Part shown: piece after piece, positions 32,703 through 41,288 of the stretch
How positions within the stretch are numbered: the first letter of the stretch is position 1
Layout of the letters: each line of letters starts with the position of its first letter
Assembly: GCF_030127145.1 (NCBI RefSeq)
Contig: NZ_CP126158.1
Coordinates: 310,001 to 374,000 of the forward strand
Length of the DNA stretch: 64,000 bases
From: Halobaculum halobium
GTDB taxonomy: Archaea > Halobacteriota > Halobacteria > Halobacteriales > Haloferacaceae
Direction of reading: 5' to 3'
Notes under the pieces: generated by a model
Databases searched by the model: none
The model's input: the letters and a program-made list of their open reading frames with translations, nothing else
What the model was told of the DNA's origin: nothing
Translations under genes and position numbers: made by a program

Positions 32703-33377
32703 ATGCACCCGACCGATCTCACCCGGCGCATCGAGCCCGGCATGCCCGTCTACCCGGGCGACCCCGGCGTCTCAGCCGAGTCGACCGCGACGATGGACGC
32801 GGAGGGCTACCGCGTTACCCGGCTGTCGTTCACGACCCACGTCGGCACGCACATCGACGCGCCGGCGCACATGGAGCCCGACGGCGCGACCCTCGACGAG
32901 TACGAAATCGCGGACTTCCGGTTCGATGCCCGGCTGGTGGACCTCGCCGGCGAGGGCGACGAGGGCGGACTCGACGCCCGAGCACCGATCACGCCGTCGG
33001 CGCTCCCCGACGACGCCGGAGGTGCGGACATGCTCGTCCTCCGAACCGGCTGGGGAGGGTACTGGGGCGACGAACGCTACTTCGATCACCCGTACCTGAC
33101 GTCGGCAGCGGCTCGGCACGTCGCGGGCCTGGACTGTGCAGTCGGCCTCGACACGATCAACCCCGATCCGACACCCACGGCACAAGCGAGCGACGACGAA
33201 CCGGACGGCGTCCCGGCACACCGCGAACTGCTCGGCTCGGGTCGATTCATCGTCGAGAATCTCGATCTCGGTGGCGACCTCCCGGAGCGGTTCACGCTTC
33301 GCGCGTACCCGCTCCGGGTCGACGCTGACGGGGCGCCCGTCCGGGCGGTCGCCGAGAGGGTGCCGGAGCCGCGCTGA
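32703..33377 (+). CDS. Cyclase-family hydrolase (kynurenine formamidase-like)
   Basis: A 224-aa metal-dependent hydrolase of the Cyclase superfamily. The metal motif [11 protein letters not shown] (His-x-Gly-Thr-His-x-Asp-x-Pro-x-His, near residue 47) is intact. Further family features are [13 protein letters not shown] at the start, [16 protein letters not shown], and [10 protein letters not shown]. Relatives open N-formylkynurenine or other cyclic or formylated amides. ATG 32703 follows a short gap after tmcA, transcribed divergently from it. Substrate not assigned; no tryptophan-degradation genes adjoin it. Confidence 0.88.
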   Translation: MHPTDLTRRIEPGMPVYPGDPGVSAESTATMDAEGYRVTRLSFTTHVGTHIDAPAHMEPDGATLDEYEIADFRFDARLVDLAGEGDEGGLDARAPITPSALPDDAGGADMLVLRTGWGGYWGDERYFDHPYLTSAAARHVAGLDCAVGLDTINPDPTPTAQASDDEPDGVPAHRELLGSGRFIVENLDLGGDLPERFTLRAYPLRVDADGAPVRAVAERVPEPR

Positions 33378-33465
33378 ACGGCGTCGACCCCGTGCAGTCC
33401 TCCGATCGGAGAGTGCCGGCACCTGCCGTGGGCCGGCCTCACACGGCCGCGAAGCATTGAACACG

Positions 33466-33471
33466 TTTATA
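33466..33471 (+). promoter_or_regulatory. TATA box of the rpl7ae operon
   Basis: TTTATA 33466-33471 in GC-rich DNA. The expected transcription start lies near 33492-33496, about 90 nt before the L7Ae ATG, so this operon has a real 5' leader, unlike most haloarchaeal genes. Confidence 0.7.
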
Positions 33472-33489
33472 CGGCCTTCCCGATTACGG

Positions 33490-33585
33490 ATGGAGTACGA
33501 CCTGCTCGGGGTCGTGACCCGCTCCGTCGTCAGGGACTTACGACCGGCGGAGGTGTCGAGCCACCGAGCGGGAAGCCACACAACA
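33490..33585 (+). other. Structured 5' leader of rpl7ae
   Basis: A leader of about 95 nt. GGTCGT (33510-33515) pairs with ACGACC (33540-33545), and an inner CCC/GGG pair (33518-33520, 33533-33535) is separated by an asymmetric internal loop. It also contains an in-frame ATG at 33490 that would extend L7Ae by 32 residues, probably not used since it sits at or before the start of the transcript. L7Ae is known to regulate its own mRNA in Sulfolobus; a classical K-turn with tandem GA pairs is not evident here. Confidence 0.45.
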
Positions 33586-33948
33586 ATGTCAGTCTACGTC
33601 GACTACGAGACCCCTGCGGACCTCGCGGAGCGAAGCCTCGACGCGCTCGAGGTCGCCCGCGACACCGGCATCGTGAAGAAAGGAACCAACGAGACGACCA
33701 AGGCGGTCGAGCGCGGCAACGCCAAGCTCGTGTACATCGCCGAGGACGTCGAGCCCGAAGAGATCGTCATGCACCTCCCCGAACTCTGCGAGGAGAAGGG
33801 CATCGCCTACGTCTTCATCGAGACGCAGGACGATGTCGGCCACGCCGCCGGCCTCGAGGTCGGCTCCGCGGCCGCCGCCGTCACCGAGACGGGCGACGCC
33901 GAGGAGGACATCGACGACATCGCCGGGAAGGTCGAGGAACTGCGGTAA
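33586..33948 (+). CDS. rpl7ae: 50S ribosomal protein L7Ae
   Basis: 120-aa K-turn-binding protein shared by the ribosome, C/D and H/ACA RNPs and archaeal RNase P. Recognisable features are [41 protein letters not shown] split across the RNA-binding face (GTNETTK near 33-39), [12 protein letters not shown] and a conserved LGxxxG-like [13 protein letters not shown] 33586 gives the standard length. First gene of the rpl7ae-rps28e-rpl24e-ndk operon, a classic archaeal order, with a 6-nt gap to rps28e. Confidence 0.96.
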   Translation: MSVYVDYETPADLAERSLDALEVARDTGIVKKGTNETTKAVERGNAKLVYIAEDVEPEEIVMHLPELCEEKGIAYVFIETQDDVGHAAGLEVGSAAAAVTETGDAEEDIDDIAGKVEELR

Positions 33949-33954
33949 GCCACC

Positions 33955-34179
33955 ATGTCCGCTGAAGAGCAAGAGAGCGGCTCCACGCCCGCCGAGGTCG
34001 TCGAGATCGTCGGCAAGACCGGGATGCACGGCGAGGCCATGCAGGTCAAGTGCCGCATCCAAGAGGGCGAAAACCAGGGCCGCATCATCACGCGGAACGT
34101 CCTGGGTCCCGTCCGGATGGGGGACATCCTCCAGCTGCGCGAGACTCAGCGCGACGCCGACTCCATCGGAGGTCAGTAA
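33955..34179 (+). CDS. rps28e: 30S ribosomal protein S28e
   Basis: A 74-aa small-subunit protein near the mRNA exit and E site. The OB-like fold is visible as [43 protein letters not shown] and the characteristic ending LRETQRDAD. Located 6 nt after rpl7ae and 4 nt before rpl24e, so cotranscribed with both. Confidence 0.96.
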   Translation: MSAEEQESGSTPAEVVEIVGKTGMHGEAMQVKCRIQEGENQGRIITRNVLGPVRMGDILQLRETQRDADSIGGQ

Positions 34180-34183
34180 GCCA

Positions 34184-34360
34184 ATGCCCCAGCAACGAGA
34201 CTGTGACTACTGCGGCGCCGACATCGAGCCCGGCACGGGCACGATGTTCGTCAGCGTCGACGGCAGCGTCACGCACTTCTGTTCGGCCAAGTGCGAGAAG
34301 AATGCGGATCTGGGTCGCGAAGCGCGCGACCTTGACTGGACGGCGGAGGGACGCGAGTGA
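34184..34360 (+). CDS. rpl24e: 50S ribosomal protein L24e
   Basis: A 58-aa zinc-ribbon ribosomal protein: Cys7 and Cys10 ([11 protein letters not shown]) and Cys32 and Cys36 ([10 protein letters not shown]) bind one zinc. The [13 protein letters not shown] segment is the family core. The ndk GTG overlaps its stop (GTGA), linking translation. Confidence 0.95.
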   Translation: MPQQRDCDYCGADIEPGTGTMFVSVDGSVTHFCSAKCEKNADLGREARDLDWTAEGRE

Positions 34361-34830
34361 GCGAACACGACGAGCGGACGTTCGTGATGGTGAAGCCCGA
34401 CGGCGTCCAGCGCGGGCTCATCGGGGACGTCGTCTCCCGCTTCGAGCAGCGCGGCCTGAAGCTCGTCGGCGCGAAGTTCATGCAGATCGACGAGGATCTG
34501 GCCCACGAGCACTACGGCGAGCACGAGGGGAAGCCGTTTTTCGAGGGCCTCGTCGAGTTCATCACCTCCGGCCCCGTCTTCGCGATGGTGTGGGAGGGCG
34601 CCGACGCGACCGCGCAGGTCCGGGCGATGATGGGCGAGACCGACCCCGCCGACTCCGCCCCGGGCACGATCCGCGGCGACTTCGGCCTCGATCTCGGCCA
34701 CAACGTCATCCACGGCTCCGACCACGAGGACGAGGGCGCCAACGAGCGCGAGATCGCCCTCTTCTTCGACGAGGACGAGCTCGTCGACTGGGACCTCGAC
34801 GCGGCGTCGTGGGTCTACGAGGACGAATAG
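34357..34830 (+). CDS. ndk: Nucleoside diphosphate kinase
   Basis: Transfers the gamma-phosphate of ATP to NDPs through a phospho-histidine, balancing NTP and dNTP pools. 157 aa, normal length. The active-site His is in [10 protein letters not shown] (near 121), and [23 protein letters not shown] is the N-terminal nucleotide-binding segment. GTG start overlapping rpl24e by GTGA. The ribosomal-protein neighbours are a conserved archaeal arrangement. Confidence 0.97.
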   Translation: MSEHDERTFVMVKPDGVQRGLIGDVVSRFEQRGLKLVGAKFMQIDEDLAHEHYGEHEGKPFFEGLVEFITSGPVFAMVWEGADATAQVRAMMGETDPADSAPGTIRGDFGLDLGHNVIHGSDHEDEGANEREIALFFDEDELVDWDLDAASWVYEDE

Positions 34831-34894
34831 CGCTCTCACGCACGGGCGCCGACCGCCCGCGGTTCTTTTGCGCGTCCGACACGTACCGCCGCAC

Positions 34895-35161
34895 GTGAAG
34901 CGACAGGCATCCTCACTCACGACGGTCGTGTTCGGTCTCGCCGGGTTCGCGTTCCCGGAACGTACCATCGACTACGCGAAGCAGCTGTTCCTCGCGGGCT
35001 ACGAGAACCCGGAGGATCTGGAGCCGAGCGACTGGTACGTCTCGCTCACCCGGTGGGGCTCGCTGCTCGTCGCCGTCGGCGCTCTGCTCGAGTTCGTCAT
35101 CGACCGCCGGGACGCCGCGACGGAACCGGCCGGAGAAGACGCCGACGACGGCGACGAGTAG
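34895..35161 (+). CDS. Small haloarchaeal membrane protein (88 aa)
   Basis: GTG start at 34895 (MKRQASSLTTVVFGLAGFAF). Hydrophobic segments about 8-20 and 52-68 flank a soluble PERTIDYAKQLFLAGYENPEDLEPSDWYVSLTR loop, which looks conserved (split here: ERTIDYAKQLFLAGYEN). The acidic tail is typical. A TTCTTTTG element about 28 nt upstream may be the promoter. Not recognised; likely inserted in the membrane with both ends cytoplasmic. Confidence 0.65.
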   Translation: MKRQASSLTTVVFGLAGFAFPERTIDYAKQLFLAGYENPEDLEPSDWYVSLTRWGSLLVAVGALLEFVIDRRDAATEPAGEDADDGDE

Positions 35162-35181
35162 CCCCGACGCCGGCGGCGCGC

Positions 35182-35682
35182 TCAGTCGAGCCGCTCGCTC
35201 GTCTCCGCGTACCGCTCCCCGAGCGCCGTGTAGTGGGCGGCGGCCGCCCGCGTCGGCGGATCCTCCAACTCCGTCTTCGGCTCGGCCGGCACACCCGCCA
35301 CGAGCGTCCGCGGCGGTATCTCCGTCCCCTCGGTGACAACTGCGCCGGCGCCGACGACCGCCTCCTCGCCGACGCGTGCGTCGTCGAGGACGACCGCGTT
35401 CATGCCGACGAGCGCGCCCTCGGCGACGGTCGCGGCGTGGACGACAGCGCTGTGGCCGACCGTCACTTCCGGTTCGAGGACGGCGTCCTCGTGGAGCACC
35501 GCGCCGTCTTGCACGTTCGACTCGCGCCCGACGACGATCCGACCGTGGTCGCCGCGCAGTGTCGCGTTCGGCCAGACGCTCGCGCCCGCGCGCAGCTCCA
35601 CGTCGCCGATGACGACGGCCGCCTCGTCGACGTACGCCGAGTCGGCGACGTCCGGCTCCGTCCCGTCGAAGGATCTGATCAC
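35182..35682 (-). CDS. Gamma-carbonic-anhydrase-like left-handed beta-helix protein
   Basis: A 166-aa hexapeptide-repeat (LbetaH) protein. Turns such as [22 protein letters not shown] and [18 protein letters not shown] have the family's repeat period, and the metal histidines are in LRGDHGR, VLHED and VGHSAVVH. The C-terminal [10 protein letters not shown] helix is typical. GTG start 35680-35682 (MIRSFDG) is chosen since the ATG at 35684-35686 is in another frame. It may be a carbonic anhydrase or an acyltransferase-fold relative; the zinc His set favours the former. Divergent from cofD. Confidence 0.85.
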   Translation of the reverse strand: MIRSFDGTEPDVADSAYVDEAAVVIGDVELRAGASVWPNATLRGDHGRIVVGRESNVQDGAVLHEDAVLEPEVTVGHSAVVHAATVAEGALVGMNAVVLDDARVGEEAVVGAGAVVTEGTEIPPRTLVAGVPAEPKTELEDPPTRAAAAHYTALGERYAETSERLD

Positions 35683-35788
35683 GCATGTCGGTGCGCGGCT
35701 CCGCCGCTTGAAGCTGTGGGGGCGTCGACCCGACGGACCGAACGATCCCAACGACAGCATACAAGCCCGCCGGCGTGCAAGCGCGGGC

Positions 35789-36781
35789 ATGGTCACGTTC
35801 CTCGCCGGCGGCACCGGCACGCCGAAGCTCCTCGACGGCGCCGCGGGCGTGTTCGCACCCGCCGAAACGACCGTCGTCGGGAACACCGGCGACGACGTGG
35901 AACTCGGCGGGCACCTCGTGTGCCCAGACATCGACACAGTCCTGTTCCACGGCGGCGGCGTCCTCGACACGGAGCGGTGGTGGGGGATCGCCGGCGACAC
36001 GACCGAGACCAACGAGGAACTCGACCGTCTCGCCGACGCCGCGGGACTGGACGGCGGTCCCCGCTACCTCCCCGACGAGGCGCAGATCACCGGGCGCGAA
36101 CTCGCTCGCTGGCGCCGGTTCTCGGGGGTCGCAGAGTTCATGGAGATCGGCGACCGCGACCGGGCGGTCCACGTCACTCGCACCTCGCTGCTCGACGAGG
36201 GGCGCTCGCTCACCGAGGTCACCCGGACGCTCGCGGACGCCTTCGGGCTCGACGTCGACCTGATCCCGATGAGCGACGATCCCGTCGCAACGATCGTCCA
36301 CACCGAGGACGGCTCCATGCACTTTCAGGAGTACTGGGTCGCGAACCGAGGGCAACCCGCTGTCGAGGACGTTGAGTTCCGCGGGAGCGACGCCGCGACG
36401 GCGACCGAGGCGGTCCGTACCGCACTCCGCGACGAGGTAGTGATCGGCCCCTCGAACCCGGTGACGAGCATCGGCCCGATGCTCGCGCTCGACGGCGTCC
36501 GGGAGGCGCTCGCGGAGACGACCGTCGTCGCCGTCTCGCCGTTCGTCGAGGACCGCGTGTTCTCCGGTCCGGCCGCCGACCTCATGCGCGGCGTCGGTCG
36601 CGATCCGAGCACCGCGGGCGTCGCCGACGCGTATCCGTTCGCCGACGCGTTCGTGCTGGACGACGAGGACGACACCGACCTCGATCGGCCGGTCGTCCGC
36701 ACCGACACGCGGATCGACGGCGCCGCCGACGCGGAGCGCGTCGCACGCGCCTGTCGGGAGGCGCTGGAGGTGGCTGAGTGA
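35789..36781 (+). CDS. cofD: 2-phospho-L-lactate transferase (CofD)
   Basis: Transfers the phosphoenolpyruvyl or lactyl-phosphate moiety from its GPP-activated form to Fo in coenzyme F420 synthesis. 330 aa. Motifs are [15 protein letters not shown] at the N-terminus, [14 protein letters not shown] (near 30), [21 protein letters not shown] and [16 protein letters not shown] (near 218). Start ATG 35789 is clear. Its stop overlaps the GTG of a Dus-like gene, followed by a CitG-like gene and DUF447, each also overlapping. F420 serves dehydrogenases and photolyase in haloarchaea. Confidence 0.95.
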   Translation: MVTFLAGGTGTPKLLDGAAGVFAPAETTVVGNTGDDVELGGHLVCPDIDTVLFHGGGVLDTERWWGIAGDTTETNEELDRLADAAGLDGGPRYLPDEAQITGRELARWRRFSGVAEFMEIGDRDRAVHVTRTSLLDEGRSLTEVTRTLADAFGLDVDLIPMSDDPVATIVHTEDGSMHFQEYWVANRGQPAVEDVEFRGSDAATATEAVRTALRDEVVIGPSNPVTSIGPMLALDGVREALAETTVVAVSPFVEDRVFSGPAADLMRGVGRDPSTAGVADAYPFADAFVLDDEDDTDLDRPVVRTDTRIDGAADAERVARACREALEVAE

Positions 36782-37703
36782 CCGGGCCCGTCGCCGGCGA
36801 CCACCGCGGCGGAGAGAACGGCGGCGCCAACGGCGGGGAGAACAGCGGCGACAGTGGCGACGACGAACGCGCCGCTCGCTCGGCGTCGGCCGCCGACCTC
36901 GGAATCGACCCCCGCTCGCGCTCGCGAGCCTCTCCGGCGACTCGGATGCCGACTGGGCTCGCGCCGGCGACGACGACGCCGGCGCGGCGTTCCTCGGGGG
37001 AATCGCGCTCGACAGCGAGAGCCGGGAGGCCGCGCGCGCGATGGTCGCCGACCGCGATCGAACGGAGTTCCTCCCCGGGGATCCCCTCGCGTGGATCGGC
37101 GATACACTCGACGCGGTCGCGGACGCGGACCTCCGCCCCGGCGTGAACGTCCGCGCGACGAGCGCGTCGGCGATCCGCGACGCGGCCGCCGTCTGCGCCG
37201 AGCGCGACGCGATGCTCGAGGTGAATGCGCACTGCCGTCAGGCGGAGCTGTGTGCCGTCGGCTGCGGCGAGACGCTGCTGTCCGACACCGAGCGCCTGTC
37301 CGAGTACGTCGCCGCGGCGGCCGAGACCGGCGCCGACGTGAGCGTGAAGGTGCGCGCGGAGGTCCGCGGCGTCGACCTCGCGGACACGGCGCGGGCGGTC
37401 TCCGACGCGGGCGCCGACGCGATCCACGTGGACGCGATGGACTCCGAAGCGGTCGTGAGAGCAGTGAAACGCGCGGCCCCCGAGTTGGTCGTGATCGCGA
37501 ACAACGGGGTTCGCGACCGGGCGACCGTTCGAGAGTACCTCGCGAACGGCGCTGACGCGGTCAGCGTCGGCCGCCCGAGCGACGACGAACGGGTGCTCCG
37601 GCGCGTGTGCGCGGCCGTCCGCGAGCGGACCGAGGACGATGCGTCTGCAGACGGCAGTCGGTCAGTCGACGGCGACGCCGAGCGCCCGGAGGTGCCGCGG
37701 TGA
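36778..37703 (+). pseudogene. tRNA-dihydrouridine synthase-like FMN/TIM-barrel gene with one -1 frameshift
   Basis: A Dus-like flavin TIM barrel (NAHCRQAELCAVGCGETLL near its middle, VKVRAEV, HVDAMDSEAVVRAV, and the phosphate-binding IANNGVRDRATV with GADAVSVGR). The frame from the GTG at 36778, which overlaps the cofD stop, runs through DDERAARSASAADLGIDP, but the conserved PLALASLSGDSDADWARAGDD lies in a second frame from 36912. The shift is at a C5 run (36909-36913); one more C would give a 309-codon gene. In the second frame the first possible start is ATG 37041, in mid-barrel. So the gene is either broken or misread by one base. Substrate unproven. Confidence 0.85.
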
Positions 37704-38593
37704 CCGACGCGAGGACCGGCCGGGCTCGCCGTCGTCGCGGCCCGGCGGCCAACGCCGAGTTGGCCCTCCTGCTGGAGGTCGCCGGGACGCCGAAGCCGGG
37801 GAACGTCGACCGCGCGCGCGACCTCGCGGATCTCCGGTTCGAACAGTTCCTCGCGGGTGCGGTCGGCGCCCGGCCGGGACTGGCGCGCGCGGCCGCCAGC
37901 GACGCGGTCGGCGACGCGTTCGAGACGGCGGTCGCCGGGATGAGCGAACAGTCGGGCGGAAACACGCAGTTCGGCTGTCTCCTCCTGTTGACGCCGCTCG
38001 TGCGCGCGGCGGCGGCCGATGACCGCGCGCTCTCGCCCGACGGCGTATCCGCGGTCTGTGAATCGACGACCGTCGATGACGCCGCCGGCTTCTACCGGGC
38101 GTTCGAGCACGTCGACGTGGCGGTCACCGACCCGCCCGAGGGGATGGACGCGCTCGACGTTCGCCGCGGCGCCGACGCGGTCCCGGAACTCCGCGAGCGC
38201 GGGCTGACGTTGTTCGACATGCTGCACGAGTCGGCCGCGCCGATCGACAATCGGGGGACGCCCGGCGACGCAAACGCTCACGAGTGGGTCGAGGGGTTCC
38301 CGCGGACGTTCCGCGCGGCCGACGCGATCCGCGCGGACGACGGACCTGTCTCGGACCGCGCGGCGCGGGCGTTTCTCGACCTGCTCGCGGAGGCCGAGGA
38401 CACGCTCGTCCGGACGCAACACGGCCCAGAGGTCGCTCGTGAGGTGTGCGATCGCGCGGCGTCGATCGAGTCGGTCGAGGAGGCGGACGCGTGGGGAGAC
38501 GAGTTGGTCGAGCGCGGGATCAACCCCGGGACGACCGCCGACGTCACGGCCGCGGCGCTGTTCGTCGCGCTCGAACGCGGGGTGGCGGTGTGA
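37700..38593 (+). CDS. Triphosphoribosyl-dephospho-CoA synthase family protein (CitG/MdcB-like)
   Basis: A 297-aa protein of the CitG/MdcB family, which attaches ribose-triphosphate to dephospho-CoA to build citrate lyase and malonate decarboxylase prosthetic groups. Visible motifs are LLLEVAGTPKPGNVDRARD (near 27), EQSGGNTQFGCLLLLTPL and the C-terminal GINPGTTADVTAAALFVA. Haloarchaea lack citrate lyase, so another role is implied. GTG start overlaps the Dus-like stop; the stop overlaps DUF447. Family members are also found with methanopterin-linked genes, so a role in cofactor synthesis is a reasonable guess. Confidence 0.85.
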   Translation: MTDARTGRARRRRGPAANAELALLLEVAGTPKPGNVDRARDLADLRFEQFLAGAVGARPGLARAAASDAVGDAFETAVAGMSEQSGGNTQFGCLLLLTPLVRAAAADDRALSPDGVSAVCESTTVDDAAGFYRAFEHVDVAVTDPPEGMDALDVRRGADAVPELRERGLTLFDMLHESAAPIDNRGTPGDANAHEWVEGFPRTFRAADAIRADDGPVSDRAARAFLDLLAEAEDTLVRTQHGPEVAREVCDRAASIESVEEADAWGDELVERGINPGTTADVTAAALFVALERGVAV

Positions 38594-39258
38594 ACGATCG
38601 CGGGCCCGGCTCCGAGTCCGACCGGGAGAACCCCGCCGACGGCGGCGACGACGCGACGGCCGACTGGCCCGTCGACCTCGCTGGCGTCACCGAGTCGGTG
38701 GTCGCGACGCTCGGCCCGAATGGGCTGTGGAACCTCGCGGCGCTCGGCCTCCACGCGCCCGAACGCGACGGCCGCGACCCAGACGCGCCGGTGCGCGCGC
38801 GGACGTGGGGACGCACCCGAACGTGGCGAAACTTCACCGAACGCGGCGGCGGCGTCGTCCAGTTCGTCGCCGACCCGCGCGATTTCGTCGACGCCGCGGC
38901 CACGGTGCGCGAAGCGGAGCGCCCCGTCCTCGGGTCGGCGGACGCGTGGGCCGAGGTGACCGTCGAACGCGTCGACGACGGCGAGCGCGGCGGGACGGAG
39001 TGGGTCGACTGGCACCTGCGGGTGGCGGACGCGGCCGTCGAGCGGACGGCCGTTCGGACGATCAACCGCGGATTCGGCGCCGTGATCGATGCCACGGTCG
39101 CCGTCTCCCGGCTCGACGTGCCGGCCTACGACACCGAGGAACTGCTGGCGCGGCTGGCGTACTTCGCGGACGTGGTCGAGCGGTGCGGCGGGCCCGCCGA
39201 GCGCGAGGCGTTCGACCGGCTGCGCGAAGTGAGCGGGTGGGACGACCGCGGTCGCTGA
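38590..39258 (+). CDS. DUF447-family protein
   Basis: A 222-aa protein with SVVATLGPNGLWNLAALGLH (near 38), TWGRTRTWRNFTERGGGVVQFVADP and GTEWVDWHLRVADAAVERTAVRTINRGFGAVIDA split over the split-barrel fold. DUF447 resembles flavin-reductase-like FMN-binding proteins. The GTG overlaps the CitG-like stop. Last gene of the cofD set. The family occurs in archaea and methylotrophs near pterin-cofactor genes, which suggests but does not prove a reductase role in F420 or a related cofactor pathway. Confidence 0.8.
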   Translation: MNDRGPGSESDRENPADGGDDATADWPVDLAGVTESVVATLGPNGLWNLAALGLHAPERDGRDPDAPVRARTWGRTRTWRNFTERGGGVVQFVADPRDFVDAAATVREAERPVLGSADAWAEVTVERVDDGERGGTEWVDWHLRVADAAVERTAVRTINRGFGAVIDATVAVSRLDVPAYDTEELLARLAYFADVVERCGGPAEREAFDRLREVSGWDDRGR

Positions 39259-39375
39259 GCGGAGCCGGACCGCGGTCACCGAGCGGATTTGGACCGCGGC
39301 GGCGCGGAGCGGCGAGTAGCGACGAAGCCGCCCCGGAACGAACGCTTTTAGTTCGCGTTTCCTGTACCGTTGCGC

Positions 39376-39570
39376 ATGGCGATCAAACCGAAGTACGTCA
39401 AGCAGCTGGCGACGCTGCTCCTGGAGAAGTACCCGCAGTCGTTCAACACCGACTTCGAGACGAACAAAGAGAACGTCACGAAGCTGACCAACGTGGAGTC
39501 CAAGGGCGTCCGCAACCGCATCGCGGGCTACATCACGCGAAAGAAGGCCAGCAGCGCGGCGTCGGCGTAA
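39376..39570 (+). CDS. rps17e: 30S ribosomal protein S17e
   Basis: A 64-aa archaeal/eukaryotic small-subunit protein. The sequence IKPKYVKQLATLLLEKYPQ and KLTNVESKGVRNRIAGYITRK is the standard S17e. A CTTTTAGTT element about 25 nt before the ATG is its own promoter, inside an inverted repeat CGAAC/GTTCG (39343-39358). It follows DUF447 by 117 bp and so is probably separately transcribed. Confidence 0.96.
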   Translation: MAIKPKYVKQLATLLLEKYPQSFNTDFETNKENVTKLTNVESKGVRNRIAGYITRKKASSAASA

Positions 39571-39666
39571 CCGAGTCTCTGAGTTCTCGCGCGGACCGAC
39601 CCCCCGAGCGGCGGCGCCGGCGCACGCAACCGACAGGTTGAACGACGCGGGCCGCCCGTCCCCGAT

Positions 39667-40770
39667 ATGTCGAGTTCATCGTTCGCGGACCGGCTGGGAA
39701 CGTCGCCCGAGGCGGCGTACCTCGGGGGCGTCCTCGCGGCCGTCGTCGCGATCGCCGCGGCCGCGCTCGCGTTCCCGGAGGCGGTGTACGACGGGTTCAT
39801 CTGGCACTACTTCTGGGGGCCGGTGCAAGCGGACGCCAACTCCGCGGTCTGTGCAATCCGGCCCGGCAGCACCGTCGAGTATCTCTACTCCAGTGCGGAG
39901 TGTTCGGCCGCCGCGGAACCGGTCGCGTACCCGGGCTACACGCTGGTGTCGGAGGTCGGGTACGTCGTCATCCTGCTGGTCGCGCTCGCGGGCGTCTCGC
40001 TGCTGCTTCGCCGGCTGGACATCGCCCGGACGACCGACTTCTTCCTCGCGCTCGTCCCGCTGTTCGTCTTCGGTGGAGCCCTGCGCGTCGTCGAGGACGC
40101 CGACAACGCGATGTCAGACGCGCTGTTCCCGTACCCGTGGGACACGCTGATCATCAGCCCGTTCATCTACTTCACCGTCTTCGGGATCACGCTTGCGCTC
40201 GTCGTCGCGGCCGTCTGGCTGGCCGGCAGCGGGGTGGTCGACAGCATCGAGCGCCCGATCCTCCTGTCGGGCATCGCGCTCAACGTCGTCACGATCGGCT
40301 TTCTCGCCGCGCTCGCGATGACCCCGGGGAACCCGGTCACGTTCTACCCGCAGGTGATCGGCGTCATCCTCGTCGGCACCGCGGTCTCGACGGCGGCGAC
40401 GTGGTACGCGACGAAGGCGTGGATCCCGTGGGTTCACTCGGGCACTGGCACGGCCGGGGTCGTCGTCCTCGCGGCCCACGCGCTCGACGGCGTCGCGAAC
40501 GTCGTCGGTCTCGACTACATGGTCGCGCTCGGCGCCGGCCCGAACCTCGTTCCGAAACACCCCGTCAACCAGTTCGTCGTCGACACCGCCGGCGCCGCGT
40601 GGCCGTTCCTCGTCGTGAAACTCGTCGCCGCCGTGTTCGTGCTCGCCATCTTCGAGGAGGAACTGTTCGAGGAGTCGCCGCGCTATGCGGTCCTACTGCT
40701 CATCGCGGTGACGGCGGTCGGAATGGGCCCCGGGACGCGGGACATGCTGCGCGCGACGTTCGGGATCTGA
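39667..40770 (+). CDS. DUF63-family membrane protein
   Basis: A 367-aa archaeal membrane protein with about ten hydrophobic segments. DUF63 features include the [15 protein letters not shown] loop near residue 38, VVEDADNAM near 140, [31 protein letters not shown] (near 280) and the [21 protein letters not shown]-terminus. Conserved His/Asp/Glu at helix ends suggest a metal site. ATG 39667 follows the conserved start. The family is archaea-wide with no known function. Convergent with an NTF2-like gene. Confidence 0.85.
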   Translation: MSSSSFADRLGTSPEAAYLGGVLAAVVAIAAAALAFPEAVYDGFIWHYFWGPVQADANSAVCAIRPGSTVEYLYSSAECSAAAEPVAYPGYTLVSEVGYVVILLVALAGVSLLLRRLDIARTTDFFLALVPLFVFGGALRVVEDADNAMSDALFPYPWDTLIISPFIYFTVFGITLALVVAAVWLAGSGVVDSIERPILLSGIALNVVTIGFLAALAMTPGNPVTFYPQVIGVILVGTAVSTAATWYATKAWIPWVHSGTGTAGVVVLAAHALDGVANVVGLDYMVALGAGPNLVPKHPVNQFVVDTAGAAWPFLVVKLVAAVFVLAIFEEELFEESPRYAVLLLIAVTAVGMGPGTRDMLRATFGI

Positions 40771-40800
40771 GGCCAGGCAGCGAGCCCCGATGGGGCCGGG

Positions 40801-41172
40801 TCAGTTCTTCGGCGTTACGACCGCGGCGAGCGTCTGCGTCTCGATCGTCTCGTCGCGGACGTGGAACGTGTCGGTCGCGAATTCGTAGGTGTTGTCCGGC
40901 GTCTCCGCGTGCCAGACGATGTACGCGATGTCGTCCTCGACGACCTGCTCGTCCAGGTGGAAGTCGACCCCCTCCTGTTCGAACTCCGCGAACAGCCCCT
41001 CGAACAGACTCCGGATCTCGTCGAGGCCGCGGAACGTCCCGCTCGTGTTCGTGACGACGACGGAGTCGTCGTCGTAGTCCGCCAGCACCTCCTCCATGTT
41101 CTGGTTCGCGAACGCGTCCAGGTGGTGGTCGAGAACCGATTCGGTCGCCGCCGATGGGCTCGTGGATGCCAT
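40801..41172 (-). CDS. NTF2/SnoaL-like domain protein (123 aa)
   Basis: A single cone-shaped NTF2-like domain: ESVLDHHLDAFANQNMEEVLADYDDDSVV start helix, GLDEIRSLFEGLFAEFEQEG and the strands HLDEQVVEDDIAYIVWHAET and YEFATDTFHVRDETIETQTL. The internal pocket could bind a small ligand or act as an isomerase. ATGs at 41187 and 41172 are alternatives. Lies upstream of nothing obvious; converges with the DUF63 gene and is separated from pccA by 115 bp. Function unknown. Confidence 0.8.
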   Translation of the reverse strand: MASTSPSAATESVLDHHLDAFANQNMEEVLADYDDDSVVVTNTSGTFRGLDEIRSLFEGLFAEFEQEGVDFHLDEQVVEDDIAYIVWHAETPDNTYEFATDTFHVRDETIETQTLAAVVTPKN

Positions 41173-41288
41173 GGGAGATCGGTTCATCGGTTCGACAGCA
41201 ACGGGGAACTGCGTATCGTCAGAAAACAGTCGATTGTGTGTGGGATGTGTCGGGGCGGTCCCGAGCAGCGTGCGGCGTCGGTTCGCGG

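Noticed and set aside
33490-33585. K-turn in the rpl7ae leader
   Set aside because: The stem and internal loop are present, but the tandem G-A/A-G pairs and 3-nt bulge cannot be placed convincingly.
33490-33586. Upstream ATG as the real start of L7Ae, adding 32 residues
   Set aside because: L7Ae begins at MSVYVDY in other haloarchaea as I recall, and the upstream ATG sits at or before the expected transcript start.
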